9,653 nt of DNA. Source: Microbacteriaceae bacterium. Its GTDB lineage: Bacteria; Actinomycetota; Actinomycetes; Actinomycetales; Microbacteriaceae. The stretch covers positions 1-9,653 of the forward strand of contig JAAYAS010000061.1 in NCBI GenBank assembly GCA_012719255.1, written 5' to 3'. Positions 6,359-9,653 of the stretch are shown here, piece by piece. Position numbers and translations under genes: made by a program. The notes beneath the pieces were generated by a model. It was not told the origin of the DNA. It saw nothing but the letters and a program-made list of their open reading frames with translations, and made no database searches. Positions within the stretch are counted from its first letter, which is position 1. Each line of letters opens with the position of its first letter.

Positions 6359-6395
6359 GCACGGGCGCCCCGATCCTCGATCGGGGCGCCCGTGC
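6359..6395 (-). terminator. Strong 16-bp perfect hairpin ending the glycan operon
   Basis: The arms 6359-6374 and 6380-6395 are perfect reverse complements (16 bp, mostly G/C) around a 5-base loop. It lies 21 bases past the stop codon of the RgpF-WbsX gene. No U-tract follows, which is common for terminators in high-GC actinobacteria. No plus-strand gene lies beside it, so it should serve the minus-strand operon. Confidence 0.8.
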
Positions 6396-6416
6396 GGCGC
6401 GGCGAGCGGGCCGGCG

Positions 6417-8459
6417 CTAGAGCAGCGCGGCGCGCAGCGCCTTGAGGTAGGTGCTCCCCCAGCGCTTCGTCGGCTCGAGCACGGCGCCCTCGGCCCACTC
6501 GTTCCACGCGTTGACGATCACGACGCGGTGCTCCTCGTCGCGCTCGGCGACCGCCTCGACGCAGGCGCGCATCCAGCGGCGGAACGTGTACGGGTTCGCG
6601 CCGTACCAGAGGTCGGGCTCCCACTGCCGGCGTGCGGTGTTGTCGAAGCAGACCATCGCGCCCGGGAAGTCGGTCTCGGGCAGCTCGTTCGCGAGCCGGC
6701 GCTCGGCGGCCTCGCACATCCCGGCGTAGCTGAGGATGTTGCCGTTGAAGCGCGGCACGACGCCGAGCCCCTCGTGGCCGAGCGGCACGTACTGGTGGTT
6801 GTGCGGCGGGAAGGCGAGCGCCCCCTGGATGCCGGCCTCCATGTACGAGGCGTTGAGACCGTCGAAGTTCGCGCCGACGTCGACTGACATCAGGTGCAGC
6901 TCGCCGACGCCCTCCTCGCGGGCCCGCCGGCGCCAGTGCTCGATCACCCGCGCGTAGTCGGGGATCTGCGCGATGCGGTAGATCGCGACGACCGCGGCGC
7001 CGTCGACGCGGTAGTACTTCTCGTTCTTCAGCAGCGGCATCACGTCGTCGATGAACTGCTCGGCGGGCACCTTGTCGTACTCCTGCGCGATGAGCACGTT
7101 CGCGGTGTCGCCGTCCCAGCGGCGGGTCCAGTTCTCGTTCGCCCACATGATGCAGAAGGGCTGGTCGAGGTCCGACTCGGCGAGCCGCTCGATCGGCATC
7201 TCCATGAGCTTCTGCCCCGAGAACCAGTAGTAGTAGTACATGAAGGCGTGCACGCCGTGCGCCTTCGCGAGCTCGGTCTGGCGCTCGCGGATCTCGTCGA
7301 GCCGCAGGTCGTAGAAGCCGAGCTCGCCCGGCAGCAGCGGCTGGTTCTGGCCGTAGTAGACGGGCTTCGCCTTGCTGAGGTTCGTCCACTCGGTGAAGCC
7401 CTTGCCCCACCAGGCTTCGTTCTCGGCGAACGGGTGGAACTGCGGCAGGTAGAAGCTCATGGCGCGCGCCCGCCAGGCGGGGTCGACGAGCCGCGCGGCG
7501 AGCTCGTCGGCGTCGATGCGCGGCACGGTCTCGAGATCGGGGCGCTCGACGATCGCGTAGCCGGCCTCCTTCGAGAGCATGCCGATCATCCGCTCGACCG
7601 CGTGCGCGGTGGTGCCGTCGATCTGGCCGGCCTCGGCCTCGAAGTCGTCCTCGTCGAGCATGAGCGCGCGCAGGCCCTGCAGCACGAAGCCGCGGATCCA
7701 GTAGATCGAGCCGGAGGGGAACTCGAGGTCGCGCGGGTCGTAGCCGAGCTCGAGCCGGCGCATGAGCTCCTTGACGATCGGCTCGTCGCCGCCCCACTGG
7801 TCGGCGCGGGCGATCGAGCCGGTCGAGGTGACGACGCCGATCTTCGGGTTCTCGAGCATCGTGCCGACGATGTCGAGCACGTTCTCGGGCGTGCCGAGCA
7901 GGTCGCGGTAGAAGCCCTGCTTCCACTCCTCGCCGGTGCCGCTGAGCGTGCCGTGCGACTCGCGCCACTCGCTCTTCTTCGTGTGGATCTTCATCACGAG
8001 GTCGTACGGGTCGAAGAACCCGGCGTTCGCGACCTGCACGAGCGGCCAGATGTCGCGGCCGTGGTTGGCGACGTCGAGCACGCGGGTGTTCGCGGCGCCG
8101 GCCGTCGCGAGCGCGGCCTCGTCGACGGGCGCGCCCGAGGCGTTCGTGACGATGAGGTCGAACGGCACGGGGATGCGCGCGAGCTGCTCGCAGATCTCGG
8201 CCACGAGGTCGGCGTAGTAGACGTGCAGGTGCACGCCGATCGGCGCGGGCGCCTCGAACGGCGGGTGGTCGACGCGCCACTTCGAGGGGAAGCCGACGAA
8301 GTGCGCGCCCTCGTTGCGCCGCAGGAACGCGTCGAACGACGCGGCGAGGCCGCTCGGCGCCGCCTTGATGGTGCGGCCGGCGATGCGGTCGCCGAGCGCG
8401 GTGCGGGCGGCGGTGAACCGGCGCTGCAGGCCGGCCCGGGTGATCCGACGGATAGGCAT
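6417..8459 (-). CDS. Two-domain glycan protein: RgpF-like glycosyltransferase fused to WbsX domain
   Basis: 680 residues from the ATG at 8459. Residues about 70-300 are a rhamnan synthesis protein F (RgpF) type domain with VHLHVYYADLV (76-86), NHGRDIWPLV (132-141), MKIHTKKSEW (156-165), FPSGSIYWIRG (247-257) and a late H-AVERM segment. Residues about 333-680 are a WbsX domain with FYLPQFHPFAEN-WWGKGFTEWTN (335-360), FMYYYYWFSG (406-415), MWANENWTRRWDG (438-450) and NAWNEWAEGAVLEP (650-663). WbsX is found in surface-polysaccharide clusters and is related to GH99-type enzymes, so either transfer or hydrolysis is possible. No signal peptide or membrane segment is seen, so it is cytoplasmic. Start: the in-frame GTG at 8504 overlaps the upstream stop (GTGA) but lacks a ribosome site. 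The ATG at 8459 has GAGAGA 10 bases upstream and is preferred, though not certain. A strong hairpin follows the stop. Confidence 0.85.
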   Translation of the reverse strand: MPIRRITRAGLQRRFTAARTALGDRIAGRTIKAAPSGLAASFDAFLRRNEGAHFVGFPSKWRVDHPPFEAPAPIGVHLHVYYADLVAEICEQLARIPVPFDLIVTNASGAPVDEAALATAGAANTRVLDVANHGRDIWPLVQVANAGFFDPYDLVMKIHTKKSEWRESHGTLSGTGEEWKQGFYRDLLGTPENVLDIVGTMLENPKIGVVTSTGSIARADQWGGDEPIVKELMRRLELGYDPRDLEFPSGSIYWIRGFVLQGLRALMLDEDDFEAEAGQIDGTTAHAVERMIGMLSKEAGYAIVERPDLETVPRIDADELAARLVDPAWRARAMSFYLPQFHPFAENEAWWGKGFTEWTNLSKAKPVYYGQNQPLLPGELGFYDLRLDEIRERQTELAKAHGVHAFMYYYYWFSGQKLMEMPIERLAESDLDQPFCIMWANENWTRRWDGDTANVLIAQEYDKVPAEQFIDDVMPLLKNEKYYRVDGAAVVAIYRIAQIPDYARVIEHWRRRAREEGVGELHLMSVDVGANFDGLNASYMEAGIQGALAFPPHNHQYVPLGHEGLGVVPRFNGNILSYAGMCEAAERRLANELPETDFPGAMVCFDNTARRQWEPDLWYGANPYTFRRWMRACVEAVAERDEEHRVVIVNAWNEWAEGAVLEPTKRWGSTYLKALRAALL

Positions 8460-8500
8460 GTGTCGTGATTCTCTCTCGTGTTCGATCGGCGCTCGGCCGA

Positions 8501-9310
8501 TCACATCCAGTCGTCGATGTCGATGCCGAACGCCTCGCGCAGGCGGCCGGGCACCCGGTCGCCCTGCGGCACGACGTGCGGCCGGGTGATGAGCTCGCGC
8601 TTGATGAACGGCACGCCGGCGCGCAGCGCCTTCTCCCAGCCGTCGATCATCGGGTTCACGCCGGGGTGCACGATCGCCGGCGCCTCGAGGAAGGCCGACG
8701 CGACGAACGCCTCGTTATGGAGCCGCGTCGACAGCCCGAACTCGTAGCGGTCGATGACGAGCTGCTTCGTCGCCTCGGGCCGCACCGAGGCCCAGTAGTC
8801 GCGGAAGGTCGGCGCGCGGAGCACCGACGAGGTGAAGCCGAGGAAGTAGCTCTGCAGATGCGCCTTCACCTGGAAGCTGCGCACGAGCCCCCACCAGTCG
8901 CCGTGGGTGGCGTCGAAGTCGGCGAGCACTTCGTCGAGCGACCAGAACGGCCCGAGCAGCGAGTCGTTCACCTGCAGCACGCGCTCGGCCTCGAACAGCT
9001 GCGGGCACGAGAGGAAGCCGGCGGCCCAGCTGCCGAAGTCGTAGCCGATGTTCGGCTTGCGCAGCACCGCCACCCGGTCGGGCACGCCGTCGGGCCACTC
9101 GAGCGGCTCGGGGATGGGGCAGGCGCTCGACAGCAGCACGTCGTAGTCGTGCTCGACGAGCTCGCGCACGAGCCGGTCGAGCGAGGGGGTGATGCGCGGC
9201 GCCGTCGAGAACTGCGCGACGACGGCCGCTCGGCGCGTGCGCTCGGGGAGGCGCGCGTCGCCCTCCCAGCGCAGCTGCGGCCGCAGGTGGTCGAAGAACG
9301 CGCTGCGCAC
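8501..9310 (-). CDS. RgpF-like rhamnan-synthesis glycosyltransferase
   Basis: 269 residues from the GTG at 9310. The protein matches the rhamnan synthesis protein F family: an early strand-rich part with RAAVVAQFSTAPRITPSLDRLVREL, then RKPNIGYDFGSWAAG (84-98), VLQVNDSLLGPFWSLDEVL (111-129) with the typical NDS-GP, HLQSYFLGF (151-159), and a C-terminal NPMIDGWE / GVPFIKRELI stretch. RgpF was described as a transferase in streptococcal rhamnose-glucose polysaccharide side-chain assembly; the sugar and acceptor here are unknown. It is soluble and probably works at the inner membrane face. I chose the GTG because its G is the last base of the upstream TAG (TAGTG, one-base overlap), the signature of coupled translation. 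The longer in-frame ATG at 9361 would add 17 low-complexity residues read across the upstream gene. The downstream gene begins just after or overlaps this stop. Confidence 0.85.
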   Translation of the reverse strand: MRSAFFDHLRPQLRWEGDARLPERTRRAAVVAQFSTAPRITPSLDRLVRELVEHDYDVLLSSACPIPEPLEWPDGVPDRVAVLRKPNIGYDFGSWAAGFLSCPQLFEAERVLQVNDSLLGPFWSLDEVLADFDATHGDWWGLVRSFQVKAHLQSYFLGFTSSVLRAPTFRDYWASVRPEATKQLVIDRYEFGLSTRLHNEAFVASAFLEAPAIVHPGVNPMIDGWEKALRAGVPFIKRELITRPHVVPQGDRVPGRLREAFGIDIDDWM

Positions 9311-9537
9311 TAGCCGCGGCCCCGGCGCATGACCACTCGCAGCGGCGCGGTGAGCTTCCACGAGCGCGAGTCGCGCAGGTCGACGACCTGCTGCGCGAAC
9401 GCCACGGCCGAGGCGTGCTCGGCGTCGATGCGGCGCTGGAGCTCGTCGTTGCGGGCGCGCAGCTCGCGCACCTCGAGGCGCGCGGCGAGCAGCTCGCCGC
9501 GCAGGCGGGCGAGCTCGTCGGTCTCGGCGGCGGTCAT
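9310..9537 (-). CDS. Small coiled-coil protein with SRSWKLTAPLR motif
   Basis: 75 residues, first gene of the glycan operon. Residues about 5-55 form a charged heptad-like helix rich in Leu, Arg and Glu (DELARLRGELLAARLEVREL), a probable coiled coil. It is followed by DSRSWKLTAPLRVVMRRGRG (56-75). The S-R-S-W-x-x-T-x-P-L-R tail is a pattern I associate with coiled-coil stretches in bacterial glycosyltransferases; here it stands alone in a tiny protein. There is no signal peptide or membrane segment. The ATG at 9537 follows AAAGGGG (9545-9551) at 7-base spacing, so this is a real gene despite its size. One-base overlap with the RgpF-like gene suggests a stoichiometric partner, perhaps an oligomerisation or docking subunit; this is inference. 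Confidence 0.8.
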   Translation of the reverse strand: MTAAETDELARLRGELLAARLEVRELRARNDELQRRIDAEHASAVAFAQQVVDLRDSRSWKLTAPLRVVMRRGRG

Positions 9538-9560
9538 CGACAGGCCCCTTTCGTGTCGCT

Positions 9561-9574
9561 GCCCGTCTCCGGGC
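9561..9574 (-). other. Small GNRA-capped hairpin in the leader of the glycan operon
   Basis: Read on the minus strand the RNA is GCCCG-GAGA-CGGGC: a 5-bp GC stem closed by a GAGA tetraloop. It lies between the likely start of transcription and the ribosome site AAAGGGG. It may only shape or stabilise the 5' end; no riboswitch consensus is recognised. Confidence 0.35.
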
Positions 9575-9585
9575 GCATCCTGCCC

Positions 9586-9591
9586 AGTGTA
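9586..9591 (-). promoter_or_regulatory. Possible -10 of the coiled-coil/RgpF/WbsX operon
   Basis: TACACT on the minus strand (TAnnnT, four of six with TATAAT) lies 49 bases upstream of the ATG at 9537. No good -35 hexamer is found at 16-18 bases; GGAAC occurs nearby but the spacing does not fit an ECF-type promoter well. Confidence 0.3.
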
Positions 9592-9631
9592 CGCACCGGG
9601 CGGGTTCCGGAGCCGCGACGACGCCGGTCGC

Positions 9632-9637
9632 TAGAAT
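9632..9637 (+). promoter_or_regulatory. Possible -10 of a divergent gene beyond the window
   Basis: TAGAAT on the plus strand is a near-consensus -10 in a very GC-rich setting, 16 bases from the window end and pointing outward. No clear -35 is seen. A divergently transcribed gene would begin just past 9653. Apart from this and the minus-strand leader, 9538-9653 holds no gene. Confidence 0.3.
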
Positions 9638-9653
9638 CGTTGCACCCCGGCGC

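Noticed and set aside
6894..8468. 524-residue plus-strand open frame opposite the RgpF-WbsX gene
   Set aside because: Low-complexity Val/Glu/Arg/Ala composition with no motif, while the opposite strand shows clear RgpF and WbsX motifs.
9310..9361. N-terminal extension of the RgpF-like protein from ATG 9361
   Set aside because: The 17 residues come from reading the coding end of the small coiled-coil gene in another frame; the GTG at 9310 with TAGTG overlap is a better start.
1..9653. CRISPR array, tRNA/rRNA genes, transposases, phage genes or attachment sites
   Set aside because: Looked for on both strands: no regular spacer-repeat array, no cloverleaf with CCA-type end, no transposase or integrase motifs and no flanking duplications were found.

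Overview
The window is about 70% GC or more, densely packed, and uses strong G/C third positions with AGGA/GGAG-type ribosome binding sites. The gene content is a Wzy/WaaL-like polymerase, RgpF- and WbsX-type glycan proteins, a lipoprotein with an LAGC lipobox, and exported Cys-paired proteins. Together this suggests an actinobacterium, plausibly a member of Micrococcales/Microbacteriaceae. That placement is an inference from composition and gene content, not from a marker gene.

Layout, left to right. (1) 1-484 (+): the C-terminal 160 residues of an acyl-CoA dehydrogenase of the glutaryl-CoA dehydrogenase type; its start lies outside the window. (2) 515-1276 (-): an unrecognised multi-pass membrane protein with many acidic and His residues in or beside its membrane segments. 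It converges with gene 1 across 30 bases. (3) 1277-1496: a divergent control region with a striking set of 11-bp-spaced direct repeats that look like a site for an OmpR/PhoB-family regulator. (4) 1497-2999 (+): a 500-residue O-antigen ligase/polymerase-like membrane protein. (5) 3000-3091: a short convergent gap with two small hairpins. (6) 6235 down to 3092 (-): a tightly coupled three-gene operon for exported proteins, in the order lipoprotein, large secreted protein (lysozyme-like domain plus four ~100-residue repeats), and membrane-anchored small protein. The genes overlap by 4 and 17 bases. (7) 6236-6416: the promoter of that operon, overlapped by a 9-bp tandem repeat, and a 16-bp perfect hairpin that ends the next operon. 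(8) 9537 down to 6417 (-): a glycan operon with a 75-residue coiled-coil protein, an RgpF-like glycosyltransferase, and an RgpF-WbsX two-domain protein. The genes are nearly contiguous.

Reading the genes together: apart from the dehydrogenase fragment, most of the window is about the cell surface. The (8) operon probably builds or decorates a rhamnan-like or other surface polysaccharide, and the polymerase/ligase in (4) would extend or attach one. The (6) operon exports a putative wall-lytic or wall-binding protein flanked by two anchored proteins that appear to share a related disulfide-containing domain (Cys pairs with the same 27-residue spacing). That trio is the best candidate here for an uncharacterised system. 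No RNA genes, CRISPR arrays, insertion sequences or phage genes were seen.
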